Shown: piece after piece, positions 24,839 through 39,829 of the stretch
How the letters are laid out: the number at the start of each line of letters is the position of its first letter
Position numbering within the stretch: position 1 is the first letter of the stretch
Assembly: GCF_001186365.1 (NCBI RefSeq)
Contig: NZ_LDTZ01000021.1
Location: 62,001 to 126,000, forward strand
DNA length: 64,000 nt
Source: Gordonia jacobaea
GTDB taxonomy: Bacteria; Actinomycetota; Actinomycetes; Mycobacteriales; Mycobacteriaceae
Reading direction: 5' to 3'
The notes under the pieces: generated by a model
Databases searched by the model: none
What the model was told of the DNA's origin: nothing
Seen by the model: only the letters and a program-made list of their open reading frames with translations
Translations under genes and position numbers: made by a program

Positions 24839-25759
24839 TCACGCCCCGACCAGCGCGCCGTGTGTCCGCCGCGCCTGCTCCCGCACCAGTTCGACGACGC
24901 GGTCGGCGGCGCGGTGCTCGCGGATCGTGTGGCGGCGTCGAATCGAAATCGCCCGGCGCGGAGTCGGTTCGGCGATCGGCACCACGCGGACCGAGTCGGG
25001 AACGTCGACGAGCGCCAGCGCGGGCACCACGGTGAGCCCGACCCCGGCGGCGACGAAGTTGATCGCGGTCAGGTAGTCGTGCGTCTCCACGCCGAAGCAC
25101 GGGCTGAAACCCGCTGCGGTGCAGGCGCGCAGCAGCGCTGCGCGGCAGGGGCCACGCGCGATATCGTTGTCGATCCAGACCTCGTCGGCAAGCTCGCGCA
25201 GCAACACGTGATCCCTTGTCGCAAAAGGGGAGTCGGGTGTGACCACCACGTGGTAGGCATCCGAGACGAGTGGCATGACGTCGAAATCGTTCGACGACGA
25301 GCTGCCGATCGCGGGCGTGGGGTCGTCGATGCCGATCTCCACATCCGGTGGCGCGACGAGGGGATCGGTGATCTCGAGGAGTCGAAGGTCGAGCCGCAGC
25401 GCGGGGAATTCGCGGCGGATCTGCGCCACGACCGTCGGCATCCACGCCGCCCCCGCGGACCCGAAGTAGGTGACACGCAGCGTGCCCGCCCGGCCCTGCC
25501 GCAGATCGGCGACGAGCCCCTCGAGCCGCGCGAAGTGGTCGAAGATGCCCTCGGACTCCGCCGCCAACGTTCGACCCGCTTCGGTCGCGACGATGCCGCG
25601 ACCGTCGCGCTCGACAAGCGTGAGTCCGGTCTCGCGCTGCAGCGTCGCCAAATGCTGGCTCACCGCGGACGGGGTGTAGCCGAGAGCCGACGCCGCGCCA
25701 CCGACGGAGCCCTCCGCAACGACGGCTCGGAACACTCTCAGACGGTGGGGATCGATCAT
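24839..25759 (-). CDS. LysR family transcriptional regulator
   Basis: The 306-residue protein has an N-terminal winged helix (about 1-65, with GSVGGAASALGYTPSAVSQHLATLQ) and a periplasmic-binding-like effector domain (about 90-295). It is divergent from an EamA transporter gene with 74 bases between, so it probably senses the transported compound and controls that gene. The effector is unknown. The pair sits inside an otherwise conserved fgd1-pta block and may be a later insertion. Confidence 0.88.
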   Translation of the reverse strand: MIDPHRLRVFRAVVAEGSVGGAASALGYTPSAVSQHLATLQRETGLTLVERDGRGIVATEAGRTLAAESEGIFDHFARLEGLVADLRQGRAGTLRVTYFGSAGAAWMPTVVAQIRREFPALRLDLRLLEITDPLVAPPDVEIGIDDPTPAIGSSSSNDFDVMPLVSDAYHVVVTPDSPFATRDHVLLRELADEVWIDNDIARGPCRAALLRACTAAGFSPCFGVETHDYLTAINFVAAGVGLTVVPALALVDVPDSVRVVPIAEPTPRRAISIRRRHTIREHRAADRVVELVREQARRTHGALVGA

Positions 25760-25833
25760 GCCCGTGAATATACAGCGGTACTCAAGAGTCGTGAAGAAAT
25801 ATGAACTTGTGCTGAATTATTCTCGGGCAGATC

Positions 25834-26844
25834 ATGAAAGGCATGACGCGTCGAACCCCCGACCTTGCCGCCATCGCTGCCACGGTCACCGTGATCCTGT
25901 GGGCGTCGGCCTTCATCGCCATCCGGTCGGCGGGCGAGTCGTTCTCGCCCGGTGCGCTGGCATTCGGCCGACTGGCGACCGCCCTGGTCGCGCTCGTGCC
26001 GATCGTCGTGGTGATGCGACGCCGCAACGGGCTCGGGCGCGGCCTGCCGCCACTCCCGCGCGGCCGGGGACTGGTGCTGGTCCTCGTGTACGGCGTCGCG
26101 TGGTTCGCGCTCTACACCGTGACGCTCAACTGGGCCGAGCAGCATCTCGACGCCGGCACGGCGGCACTTCTCGTGAACTTCGCGCCGATCCTTGTTGCGG
26201 TGTTCGCCGGACTGTTCCTCGGTGAGGGGTTCTCACACAGACTGCTCGTCGGTATCGGGGTGGCATTCGCGGGCGTCGTGCTGATCACGGCCGGCGGCTC
26301 GGGGCCGCATGCGGACTGGCTCGGTATCGCGCTCGGAGTGGCGGCCGCGGTGCTCTATGCCACGGGCGTGCTCGTGCAGAAGGTGGCGCTCAGCCACATC
26401 GACGCCCTCTCGGCGACGTTCTGGGGAGTCATGGCCGGGGTGCTCGCGACGGTGCCGGTTGCTCCCGCCGCCGTGCGGGAGGTTGCCGCGGCACCTGCCT
26501 CCGACATCGCCGCGATGATCTTCCTCGGCGTTGGCCCAACCGCCATAGCCTTCACCACCTGGGCATATGCGCTCTCGCGTACGAGTGCAGGTGCACTGGC
26601 GGCGACGTCACTCGTCGTGCCCGCTCTGGTGATCGTGCTGTCGTGGCTGGTCCTCAGCGAGGTGCCGACGCCGCTGCGGATCGCCGGAGGTGTCCTCTGC
26701 CTCGCGGGCGTGGCGATGACGCGCGGGTTGATCCGCCTTCCGCGGCGCAGGGCGCGCGCCTCAGTCGTGAGCGTCGCGAGCCGCCCCGTCATCCAGAGCA
26801 TGCCCGTCGAGAGTGAGCTGGAGAAGTGCGAGGTCAAGCCATGA
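25834..26844 (+). CDS. EamA/DMT family transporter
   Basis: The 336-residue protein has ten hydrophobic segments in two EamA repeats, with typical LWASAFIAIRSAGESFSPGA and FGRLATALVAL starts. DMT transporters export amino acids or other metabolites. The ATG at 25834 and one at 25843 are both possible. The C-terminal tail (about 305-336) is hydrophilic, and its coding region overlaps the end of the convergent GNAT gene by 84 bases. The divergent LysR gene is the likely regulator. Confidence 0.85.
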   Translation: MKGMTRRTPDLAAIAATVTVILWASAFIAIRSAGESFSPGALAFGRLATALVALVPIVVVMRRRNGLGRGLPPLPRGRGLVLVLVYGVAWFALYTVTLNWAEQHLDAGTAALLVNFAPILVAVFAGLFLGEGFSHRLLVGIGVAFAGVVLITAGGSGPHADWLGIALGVAAAVLYATGVLVQKVALSHIDALSATFWGVMAGVLATVPVAPAAVREVAAAPASDIAAMIFLGVGPTAIAFTTWAYALSRTSAGALAATSLVVPALVIVLSWLVLSEVPTPLRIAGGVLCLAGVAMTRGLIRLPRRRARASVVSVASRPVIQSMPVESELEKCEVKP

Positions 26845-27306
26845 GCCGAACTTCGTCCCGACCTGCGGCAGCAGCCCGACGCGCGTGAAGCCGAGCCGCT
26901 CGTGAATGCGGATCGACCCCTCGTTGGCGGCGTCGATGGCAGCGACCATGACGTGGAATCCCTCGGCTCGCGCGCGGTCGATCAGTGCGCGCATCAGCGC
27001 CTGCCCGGTGCCCTTTCCGCGCTGATCGGAACGCACGTACACCGAATGTTCGACGGTGTGCCGGTAGCCGTCGTGCGGCCGCCACGGTCCGTAGGTCGCG
27101 TAGCCGACGACCGGCGCAGCTGCCGATGAATCGTCGACCGCGACCAGCACCGGGAACCCCGCGTCCTGGCGCTGCGTCAACCACGCCAGCCGGTTCGCGT
27201 CGTCGACGATCTGTTCGTTCCAGATCGCGGTGGTCTTCTCGACGGCATCGTTGTAGATGGGCGTGATGCCGGGGACGTCGCCTGCGCGCGCGTCGCGAAT
27301 CTCCAT
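26761..27306 (-). CDS. GNAT N-acetyltransferase, phosphinothricin acetyltransferase-like
   Basis: The 181-residue protein has the GNAT fold, with the acetyl-CoA loop RSDQRGKGTGQAL near residue 95 and a closing NEGSIRIHERLGF. MEIRDARAGDVPGITPIYNDAV and WLDLALLQ near the end match the Pat/bar-like and methionine-sulfoximine-type acetyltransferases, which acetylate amino-acid analogues or free amino acids. The true substrate may be ordinary. Its last 84 bases overlap the EamA gene on the other strand. Confidence 0.85.
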   Translation of the reverse strand: MEIRDARAGDVPGITPIYNDAVEKTTAIWNEQIVDDANRLAWLTQRQDAGFPVLVAVDDSSAAAPVVGYATYGPWRPHDGYRHTVEHSVYVRSDQRGKGTGQALMRALIDRARAEGFHVMVAAIDAANEGSIRIHERLGFTRVGLLPQVGTKFGSWLDLALLQLTLDGHALDDGAARDAHD

Positions 27307-27417
27307 GGGCGCCGAGCCTAGGGCATGAGGTCACGTGCCACCGCGTGCACTGCGCCGTGCAGCGAAAGTGACCGGTACCCTGCGCCGACGTCTGCCCGAT
27401 TCGCTAACTTCTCAAGC

Positions 27418-27966
27418 ATGGAATCGGATCGTCTTGTGGATGTGGGCGTCGCGCTGGTGTCGCGTTTCGGTGCGAAGGCACTCAGCCTGACGTCTGTGGC
27501 CCGTCACGCGGGGGTGGCTCGGGCGACGGCCTACCGCATGTTCGGCGGACGTGACGCTCTCGTCGCTGCCATGCTCGACCGCGAGATCGCGCTCCTGCGG
27601 GTGAAACTACGCGAATGGTCCGACACCGCACCCGACGCCGCGGGCAAGGTGCGGGCACAGGTGCTCGGCGTGCTGCCCCACATCCGCGAGCACGAGGCGC
27701 TGCAGTACGTCCTCCGTCAGGAGCCCGAGGAGATCGTGCGCGCGCTGGTCGCGACCAACGACGATGACGGACCCGACCTGATCGAGAAGATCGTCGACGC
27801 CACGCTGCCCGACGTCGCACCGCAGGTGCAGGCCGAACTGTTCCCCGATGCGCGTGGCGCCGCCGAGTTCATGGTCCGGACCATCTACTCGCTGATGCTG
27901 ATTCCCGACAGCAGCCTCACCGACGAGCAGATCGCCGACCTGATCGTTCGGGCAATCGTGACCTGA
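27418..27966 (+). CDS. TetR family transcriptional regulator
   Basis: From ATG 27418 the product has 182 residues. The helix-turn-helix spans about 10-55 (LSLTSVARHAGVARATAYRMFGGRDAL) and the rest is an all-helical ligand domain. It is a lone gene between the GNAT gene and pta; only 54 bases separate its stop from pta, so pta-ackA could be read from the same transcript. Target and ligand are unknown. Confidence 0.82.
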   Translation: MESDRLVDVGVALVSRFGAKALSLTSVARHAGVARATAYRMFGGRDALVAAMLDREIALLRVKLREWSDTAPDAAGKVRAQVLGVLPHIREHEALQYVLRQEPEEIVRALVATNDDDGPDLIEKIVDATLPDVAPQVQAELFPDARGAAEFMVRTIYSLMLIPDSSLTDEQIADLIVRAIVT

Positions 27967-28020
27967 CCGGGGCCACCTCACCCGCGACGCGCGGTCGGGG
28001 CACCAACTACGCTGACCACT

Positions 28021-30119
28021 ATGTCGCCCGACGCTGTGAGCGCAACGAAGATCTATATCGTGTCCGCGGAAGCGGAGACCGGAAAATCGGCGGTGGCGCT
28101 CGGTGTGCTGTCGCTGCTGACGGCAACCGGAGGCAGGGTCGGCGTGTTCCGGCCCATCTCGCGGGCCGCACACAATGAGCGTGACTACCTCCTCGAACTC
28201 CTGCTCGAACACACCTCTGCGGACATCAGCTACGACGACGCCATCGGCGTCACGTACGACCAGGTACACGCAGACCCGAGCGGCTCCATCGCCGACATCG
28301 TCGCGCGCTTCCACGCCGTCGAATCACAGTGCGACGCCGTCGTCATCGTCGGTTCGGACTACACCGACGTCGGTAACCCGTCGGAGCTCACGTACAACGC
28401 GCGCATCGCGGCCAACCTCTCGGCTCCGATCATCTTGGCGCTCAAGGCACTCGACCGCACACCCACCGAGATACGCGACCTCGCCGAACACCTGCGCACC
28501 GAGATCGCAGCGATGCATGCGACCACTGCGGCCATAGTCGCGAACCGCTGCGATCCCGCGCACATCGACGAGATCGGCGCCGCACTGGCCAAACTCGACG
28601 TCCCGTGCTGGTGCCTGCCAGAACTGCCCGTGCTCTTCGCGCCGACGATGGCCGAGCTCAAGAAGTCGTTGGGCGCCGAGATGTACAGCGGCGACCCGGA
28701 ACTCCTCGACCGCGAAGCGCTACGGGTGATGGTCGGCGGCATGACCGCGGAGCACATCCTCGAACGACTCACCGAGGGCATGGTGGTGATCACCCCGGCC
28801 GATCGCTCCGACGTGCTGCTCTCGTTGGTGAATGCAAATGCCGCACAAGGCTTTCCGCGACTCACCGGCATCATCCTCAACGGCGGTCTCAAACCGCATC
28901 CGATGATCGACGCCCTGGTCAGCGGATTGAAGTCCAAGCTTCCGGTCATCACCTGTGAACAGGGCACCTACGACACCGCACGAATCGCCGCCGACACCCG
29001 CGGACGTATCGCGATCGGGTCGGCACGCAAGATCGACGCGGCGCTCGGACTCATGGAGCAGTACGTGGAGCCCGAGGAACTGATCAAGGTGCTCGACGTC
29101 AAGCCGTCGGAGGTCGTCACCCCCCAGATGTTCGAGTACGGGCTCATCACCCGTGCGCGGTCGGATCTCAAGCGCATCGTCCTTCCCGAGGGCAGCGACG
29201 ACCGAATCCTGCGTGCCGCAGGGCAATTGCTGCGGCGCGGAGTCGTGGAGCTGATCATCCTCGGCGACCCGGAATCGGTGACCGCCCGTGCGAACGAGCT
29301 CGGGGTCGATCTCGACGGCGTCGAACTCATCGATCCGGCGAACTCCGAGCTGACAGACGAATTCGCGCGCATCTACGCAGAACTCCGCAAGCACAAGGGA
29401 ATGGATTTCGAACACGCCCAGGAGCGGATGCGCGACGTCTCGTACTTCGGCACGATGCTCGTGCACACGGGACGCGCCGACGGAATGGTCTCCGGCGCAG
29501 CGCATACCACCGCGCACACGATCCGACCGGCGTTCGAGATCATCAAGACGGTCCCCGGAGTCTCGACGGTGTCGAGCGTGTTCTTCATGTGCCTACCCGA
29601 CAAGGTGCTCACCTACGGCGACTGTGCCATCGTCCCTGATCCGACCGCCACAGAGCTCGCCGACATCGCGATCTCCTCGGCCGCAACGGCATCCGCGTTC
29701 GGTATCTCCCCGCGGGTCGCGATGCTCTCGTACTCGACGGGTCGCTCGGGAACCGGCGCCGACGTCGACAAGGTGCGCGTCGCAACCGATCTCGTCCAGG
29801 AACGAGCTCCGGAGCTCTCCGTCGAGGGTCCCATCCAGTACGACGCCGCCGTGGAACCGAGCGTCGCTGCGACGAAGATGCCCGACTCCGAGGTTGCCGG
29901 CCGCGCGACGGTCCTGATCTTCCCCGACCTCAACACCGGTAACAACACCTACAAGGCTGTGCAGCGTAGTGCGGGTGCTGTCGCGATCGGCCCTGTGCTG
30001 CAGGGACTTCGACGCCCCATCAACGACCTCTCCCGTGGCGCACTGGTCTCCGACATCGTCAACACCGTCGCCATCACCGCCATCCAGGCCCAGAACATCG
30101 ACGCACAGGAGTCAGGCCG

Positions 30120-30123
<4 letters not shown>
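28021..30123 (+). CDS. pta: Phosphate acetyltransferase
   Basis: The 700-residue protein is the long Pta type. It has an N-terminal P-loop NTPase-like domain (motif SAEAETGKSA near 12-21, BioD-like), a middle DRTGG domain (about 215-325), and the C-terminal PTA_PTB catalytic domain (about 375-695) with VLPEGSDDRIL and SYSTGRSGTG. It interconverts acetyl-CoA plus phosphate with acetyl phosphate plus CoA. It overlaps ackA by 4 bases (ATGA), so the two are translationally coupled. Together they form the acetate overflow and uptake pathway. Confidence 0.95.
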
Positions 30124-31337
<1,214 letters not shown>

Positions 31338-31363
31338 CGACCCAGTTAGAACAGCGGCTCAAT

Positions 31364-34922
<3,559 letters not shown>

Positions 34923-34926
<4 letters not shown>

Positions 34927-36365
34927 CGGTACTCCCGGATACGCGGGATCATCCCGAGGATCAGCGCGACGGTCGCGAAGATCGACAGCGCGAGGATGCC
35001 GTTACCGGTGAAGCCGAGTACTCGCTGTGCGGTGTTGATGTCGTCGCGGAACGACGACCGCGTGGTCGTGATCGCGTTCACCAGGGCAGAGTCGACGGCG
35101 TTGTAGCTGGTCTCCGAACTCTGCGGCGACGAACCGACCGTCATGATCCGTGCCTGGGTGAAGTCTCCGGAGGTCATCGAGTCGCGTACCTGCGCGTCGG
35201 TCTTCTTCCATTGGTCGAGCGCGGCGCGCAGCGACGTGATCTGGTCGCCGCTCAACGAACCCGACGACCCGTCGGCCTCGTCGAGGCTGTCCAACACCAT
35301 CCCGATCCGGGTGGTCGCCTGCTCGAACGTGTCCTGTAGCCCGGCCTGATCGCCGCGTCGAAGCAACGACAGCGTCTCCGCCGAGCGTGCCTGCTGGGTG
35401 AGGATGCGGGCCTCGGTCAGTTCACGCAACGGCGTCGCACCGTCGTCCTTGGCTGAACTGGTTGCCGCCACCGACAGCAATCCCGACGTGAGCAACCAGA
35501 TCAGTCCGCCGATGATCGCGACCATTGCCGCCACGATCCCGACGTTGAAGCGGCGTCGGGTCCGTCGAGCGAGATAGCGCGACGTTCCGATCAGGAGGAG
35601 CGCCAGGATCAGCAGCGCGGCGTAGACCCCCCACGGCGGAGTCGTCAGTGCGCTCTGGGGATCGGCAATGGCGAGCGCGCGCCGCTCGTACACTCGCTGG
35701 GCCGCGGGCAGAATCCGGTCCTGCATCAGCGCCGACGCCTGACCGAGGTACGCCGATCCGACAGGATTGCCCAGCCGGTTGTTGGTACGCGCGGTCTCGA
35801 CCAGCCCGCTGTAGACCGGGATGGTCGTCGTGAGTACCTCGAGGTCGGAGTTGAGTGCCCTGGTCTGCGCGGTCGCATCCGCGCCGGGACCGCTATCGCT
35901 GCCCGCGGTCACCAGCAGAGACGACGACGCCGTTGCCAGGGCATCGGAGTATCGCTGACGTAGTTGTGGGTTCTCCGGCCCGCCGGAGATGAACGCAGAG
36001 TTGGCCGCGGCGTCGGCGATCGAGAGCGAGCTGTAGAGAACCTGCGCTGCTTCCGACAGCGGCTCGGAGCGGTCGATCATCGTCTGCAACTGATGTGTTC
36101 GGTTGTTGAGCGTCGTCGACGCGTACCACCCGGTTCCGAGTGCGGTGACCGCGACGACGAAGCACAGAAGGATCAGCTTCCCCGGCGTCGTCTTGGAATA
36201 GTGCCGCAACGACGAGAACGGTGATTGCGCCGCCGCACGTGCCGACGCAACCAATTCACGACGATCACTGAGTACCTCACGAAGCGGAGGCGACGTCGTT
36301 GCCGGGCGTACGGTCCGCCCTGCGCGGGTCAGCACAGCCCGCACGGGGGATGCATCGCCGGTCAC
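34923..36365 (-). CDS. glnX: GlnX membrane signal transducer
   Basis: The 480-residue protein has four membrane segments (about 62-82, 247-264, 275-297 and 452-472). They enclose two extracytoplasmic helical domains (about 85-245 and 300-450), a layout like a sensor with tandem four-helix bundles. The gene order glnX-glnH-pknG is conserved in mycobacteria (Rv0412c-Rv0410c), where GlnX passes the amino-acid signal from GlnH outside to PknG inside. It is the promoter-proximal gene of the operon and overlaps glnH by 4 bases. Confidence 0.9.
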
Positions 36366-36586
36366 CGTCTCACTCCCCTCTGCATCGGTCTGTAGCGGGT
36401 GTTACCTGCTCTCTCTGGGTATGTCGCACGCCACGTCGAGTCCGTTTCCACCCTAGTCCGAGACGCCGGGGCCGCGGGGGTATGACGGGTGCGAGTCTGA
36501 GGTGACGGCGAGGGAGTGTCACCGCGATCGGAGTTCACCTAAGTTGGAGGTACGGGGCTTTCGGAGAGTATTTCCAGATCATTTCC

Positions 36587-37093
36587 ATGGCGTGGGGACG
36601 AGCAGGAGGCGCGGTGCGCGGCGACGGTGACGGTTGGGTTCTCGACGACGGTGCGAGGTACTGGGGGCTGCACGGCGCGGCCGGGCTTCTGCTGCGGGCA
36701 CCGCTTCCCGACGGTGAGGTCGGGATACTTCTCCAACACCGCGCGGCGTGGTCGCATCAGGGCGGCACCTGGGGTCTGCCCGGCGGTGCACGCGACTCGC
36801 ACGAGACGGCAGTAGACACCGCGATCCGCGAAGCGGGCGAGGAAGCAGGCATCGCACCCGGCGACGTGTCGGTCGTGGCAGCGTTGGTCACGCACCGCAC
36901 CATCGGCGGATGGACCTACACGACGGTCATCGCCGACGCGCAGCGTCCGGTCATCACGACCGCCAATGGAGAATCGGCCGAACTGCGTTGGGTTCCCGAG
37001 GCGCATGTGGCGACGCTGCCGCTGCATCCCGCCTTCGGCAGCGCGTGGCCACAACTTCGTGAGCGCCTCGCGTCGCTGGACTCGACGACCTGA
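36587..37093 (+). CDS. mutT3: Nudix hydrolase, MutT3-like
   Basis: The 168-residue protein has a full Nudix box at about 66-88: GGARDSHETAVDTAIREAGE then EAGI. This gives G-x5-E-x7-RE-x2-EE-x-G. LLQHRAAWSHQGGTWGLPGGARD resembles MutT-type NTP pyrophosphohydrolases. Its position directly divergent from glnX matches mutT3 (Rv0413) in M. tuberculosis, where the enzyme cleans oxidised nucleotides. The substrate is assigned by synteny, not shown. The ATG at 36587 fits a TTTCC-rich leader without a clear ribosome site. Confidence 0.88.
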   Translation: MAWGRAGGAVRGDGDGWVLDDGARYWGLHGAAGLLLRAPLPDGEVGILLQHRAAWSHQGGTWGLPGGARDSHETAVDTAIREAGEEAGIAPGDVSVVAALVTHRTIGGWTYTTVIADAQRPVITTANGESAELRWVPEAHVATLPLHPAFGSAWPQLRERLASLDSTT

Positions 37094-37127
37094 GTCAGAC
37101 GACCTGCGCCGAGAGACCCGAGACAGC

Positions 37128-37511
37128 TCAGGCGTGCAGGTCGCTGCCCTCGAGCAGTCGGTTGGCCCCAGCGATCAGCGCGTTGATGTTCGCGTCGGCG
37201 GTGGTATCGCCGTCGCCCGTCGCCCAGCACTGCCGACGATCGTGTTCGCACAGCAGGAACGAAACGTTTCGGTCGTCGAGCCGACGCTGGTGCAGTCGGA
37301 CGATCTGCACCGAGACTCCCAGGTCGTGAAGGATCGAGGTCATCGCGCCAACCGGCCCGGCCGCCGTCGCGGTCATCGACATGATCCGGTCGTCGTAGGC
37401 GATAGTTGCCCGGCATTCGACCATGTCGCCGGGTGCTGGGGCGACGCTCCACGAGCCGAGGCGGATCGCACCGTTGGTTGTGTACTCGTCGACGAACTGC
37501 TGCCAAGTCAT
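37128..37511 (-). CDS. Stand-alone LeuA regulatory-domain-like protein
   Basis: From ATG 37511 (AGGAGG 8 bases upstream) the product has 127 residues. MTWQQFVDEYTTNG, TATAAGPVGAMTSILHDLGV, QCWATGDGDTTADANINALI and AGANRL follow the order seen in the C-terminal dimerisation/allosteric domain of 2-isopropylmalate synthase: a W-xxF-xEY opening, an alternating strand/helix GP-(I/V)-A motif, and a WG-like strand before the last helix. No catalytic TIM barrel is present. It could bind leucine or a related ligand or pair with full LeuA; this is inference. The M. tuberculosis block lacks a gene here. Confidence 0.6.
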   Translation of the reverse strand: MTWQQFVDEYTTNGAIRLGSWSVAPAPGDMVECRATIAYDDRIMSMTATAAGPVGAMTSILHDLGVSVQIVRLHQRRLDDRNVSFLLCEHDRRQCWATGDGDTTADANINALIAGANRLLEGSDLHA

Positions 37512-37677
37512 TCCAGCTGCCTCCTGACGGATTCCGTTGGGGAGTGCGTGGCCGGTCCGCTGCCAGAGAGGATCTGCGCCATTGCTGTCACAGCATGGCT
37601 GGGAAAAGTGAAGGTTGTGCATCGTTGAAGGTCTTTTCGGTCAAAGAGTCGATGACCGACGAGCGCACGACGACCCC

Positions 37678-37712
37678 GCAGCGGGGGGTCGGTCGATTCT
37701 AGACCCCGCTGC
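37678..37712. terminator. GC-rich hairpin downstream of thiE
   Basis: GCAGCGGGG (37678-37686) pairs with CCCCGCTGC (37704-37712) around a 17-base loop. It lies about 110 bases beyond the thiE stop and before the LeuA-like promoter, so it may stop read-through. Confidence 0.45.
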
Positions 37713-37797
37713 GGCGGGGTACGAGGAGGCTCGGTGCGCACAACATGGTGACGTTCACTTTATCGCTGCCCACCCCACATGACGCAAGCGGGTTTTG

Positions 37798-37816
37798 CCT
37801 GGGCTCAACTCCCAGG
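37798..37816 (-). terminator. Hairpin just after thiE
   Basis: CCTGGG and CCCAGG form a short stem around a 7-base loop, 7 bases past the thiE stop. On the minus strand it is followed by GCAAAACCC rather than a T tract. Confidence 0.4.
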
Positions 37817-37822
37817 GGTGCG

Positions 37823-38533
37823 TCAGGCGAGCCCGGCGCGCAATCGCGACGCCGCTTCGGACGGATCGGACGCCGCGGTGATCGCACGCACGACGACGAT
37901 CCGCCGCGCACCCGCCTCGGTGACCTCCGGGAGTCGTTCGGCGTCGACGCCGCCGATCGCAAACCACGGCTTGCGGCGGCGCGGGTTCTCGGCGGATTCG
38001 CTCGCCGCGACCGCACGCACCAGGTCGAGACCGGGCGCCGGACGCCCCGGCTTGGTCGGCGTCGGCCAGCACGGACCCACACAGAAATAGTCGACGTCGG
38101 CATCTGCTTCGGCGGCTGCGGCCTGATCGACATCGTGGGTCGACTTGCCGATGAGCACATCGTTGCCGACGATCCGACGCGCCGCGGCAGGGGGAAGATC
38201 GTCCTGGCCGACGTGCAGGACGTCTGCCCCTGCGAGCGTCGCGATGTCGGCGCGGTCGTTGACGGCCAGCAGTGCATTGCGTGACTGGGTGATCTCGCGC
38301 AGCACCGCAAGGATCTCCAACTCCTCGCGGGCCTCGAGCGCTCCGAAGCGCTTCTCGCCCGCAGATCCCTTGTCGCGCAACTGAACAATGTCAACGCCGC
38401 CTGCGAGCGCGGCGTCGACGAACTCGGCAAGGTCGCCGTGCTCGCGCCGGGCGTCGGTGCACAGATAGAGGGTCGCGGACTCCAGTCGCTTGGTGCGTGC
38501 GTGGTGGGCTGTCACGATCGCCAGCGTAGCCAT
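37823..38533 (-). CDS. thiE: Thiamine phosphate synthase
   Basis: From ATG 38533 the product has 236 residues; GTG 38515 is another possible start. The TIM-barrel motifs of ThiE are all present: [64 protein letters not shown] and WFAIGGV. It joins the thiazole phosphate and HMP pyrophosphate to give thiamine phosphate. It is divergent from thiOSG, as in M. tuberculosis. The TPP riboswitch lies on the thiO side, so thiE itself does not appear to carry one. Confidence 0.95.
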   Translation of the reverse strand: MATLAIVTAHHARTKRLESATLYLCTDARREHGDLAEFVDAALAGGVDIVQLRDKGSAGEKRFGALEAREELEILAVLREITQSRNALLAVNDRADIATLAGADVLHVGQDDLPPAAARRIVGNDVLIGKSTHDVDQAAAAEADADVDYFCVGPCWPTPTKPGRPAPGLDLVRAVAASESAENPRRRKPWFAIGGVDAERLPEVTEAGARRIVVVRAITAASDPSEAASRLRAGLA

Positions 38534-38596
38534 GCGCCCTGCGGCGCGGTTGGGTCGCTGCCTGATAAACGGGTCGCAGTAAGGTGGACTCGAAAG

Positions 38597-38687
38597 ACAC
38601 GGGAGTCCGCGGATCGGCGGGCTGAGAGTGTGGGACGCCCCCGCTGACCGTCGTACCTGATCCGGGTCATGCCGGCGAAGGAAGGAT
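38597..38687 (+). promoter_or_regulatory. TPP riboswitch upstream of thiO
   Basis: The conserved THI-element blocks are all present: GGGAGTCCGC start, GGGCTGAGAGTG with the CTGAGA pyrimidine-sensor loop at 38622, ACCTGATCCGGGT at 38655, and CATGCCGGCGAAGGAAGG at the 3' end. The terminal GAAGGAAGG also serves as the thiO ribosome site, 9-10 bases before the TTG start. TPP binding would therefore block translation, the usual actinobacterial mode. Confidence 0.95.
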
Positions 38688-38696
38688 CTCGAGAAG

Positions 38697-39829
38697 TTGA
38701 CGGCTGTAATCGACACCCCCGACCTCGCTGTCGTCGGCGGCGGAGTCATCGGACTGACCAGTGCACTCGCCGCGGCAGACGCGGGCATGCGCGTGGTGGT
38801 TCACGACGCCGGACCACAGCAGCGCGCCTCGCACGTCGCAGGCGGCATGCTCGGTTCGCTCGGCGAGGGACTGCCGGGTGAAGAAGCACTGCTCGCCGCG
38901 ACGTCGGCGTCGGTTGCGCAGTGGCCGACGCTGCTGGCACGTCTCGGCGACGGCTCCCGAGAGGGCTCCGGCGCAGAGGACACTGGTGCAGGAGACACCG
39001 GCGAGACGATCGCGACAGCTGCCGACTCGCTGTTCGTCGCGACGACCGCCACCGATCTCGAACACCTCACGCGCCTGGCCGACAAGGTGTGGGCGCCCGC
39101 GCTCGGTGCCGGGCGTGAGATCCGAGCGATCGGCCCCGCCGACATCCGCGAGTTGGAGGGCGCGCTGACCTCGAGACTGCGCGGCGGATTTCTCGCGACG
39201 GGCGAGGGGGCAGTCGACAACCGCTTGCTGCTCGCCCGGCTGCGCGGTGCGCTGCGGGATGCCGGCGCGCACCTGCGGAACGACACGATCACCGATCTCG
39301 ATGCTGTGGCGGGTCGACAGGTACTTCTCGCCGCGGGGGCCGGTGTGCCGCAGCTCTGGTCCGGTGCGCGCATTCATCGTGCGAAGGGCGAGATCCTGCG
39401 GCTGACTCGCACACGCTGGTCGGTGCCGCCGCCGAGTCACGTCGTGCGTGCCAGGGTCGACGGCCGGATGGTGTATCTGGTTCCGCGCGCGGACGGAATC
39501 GTCGTCGGCGCAACACAATACGAATCCGACGAGCCGGGTGCAGAGGTTGCGGGCGTTCGCGACCTGCTCGACGACGCGCTCACGGTGATGCCCGGACTCG
39601 CGAGCTACACGCTCGCCGAAGTCGGTGTGGGGTACCGGCCGTGCTCGCCAGACGGACTACCGCTGATCCGTCGTATCGACGAGCGGGTGGTCGTTGCGGC
39701 GGGCCATGGCCGCAACGGGATCGTCCTCGCGCCGTACACCGCACAGCGAGTTCTGGAAATACTGCAGCACAACGATGTTCAGCAAGAGGTCGGTCACGAA
39801 GACGACGTGTACGGATACGAGGAGGCACG

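Larger units (their letters stand above)
37512..37822. other. Intergenic region between the LeuA-like gene and thiE
   Basis: This 311-base stretch holds the LeuA-like promoter, with its AGGAGG near 37520 on the minus strand, and two hairpins (37678-37712 and 37798-37816) on the thiE 3' side. A TATCG-rich part near 37760 is AT-richer. No convincing gene is seen. Confidence 0.5.

Noticed and set aside
26761..27306. GNAT gene as a dedicated herbicide-resistance gene
   Set aside because: Pat-like GNAT proteins are widespread with other amino-acid-type substrates; there is no phosphinothricin cluster here.
24738..27966. LysR/EamA/GNAT/TetR group as a mobile island
   Set aside because: No integrase, transposase, tRNA target or base-composition change was seen; only the break in synteny and a palindrome at one edge hint at insertion.
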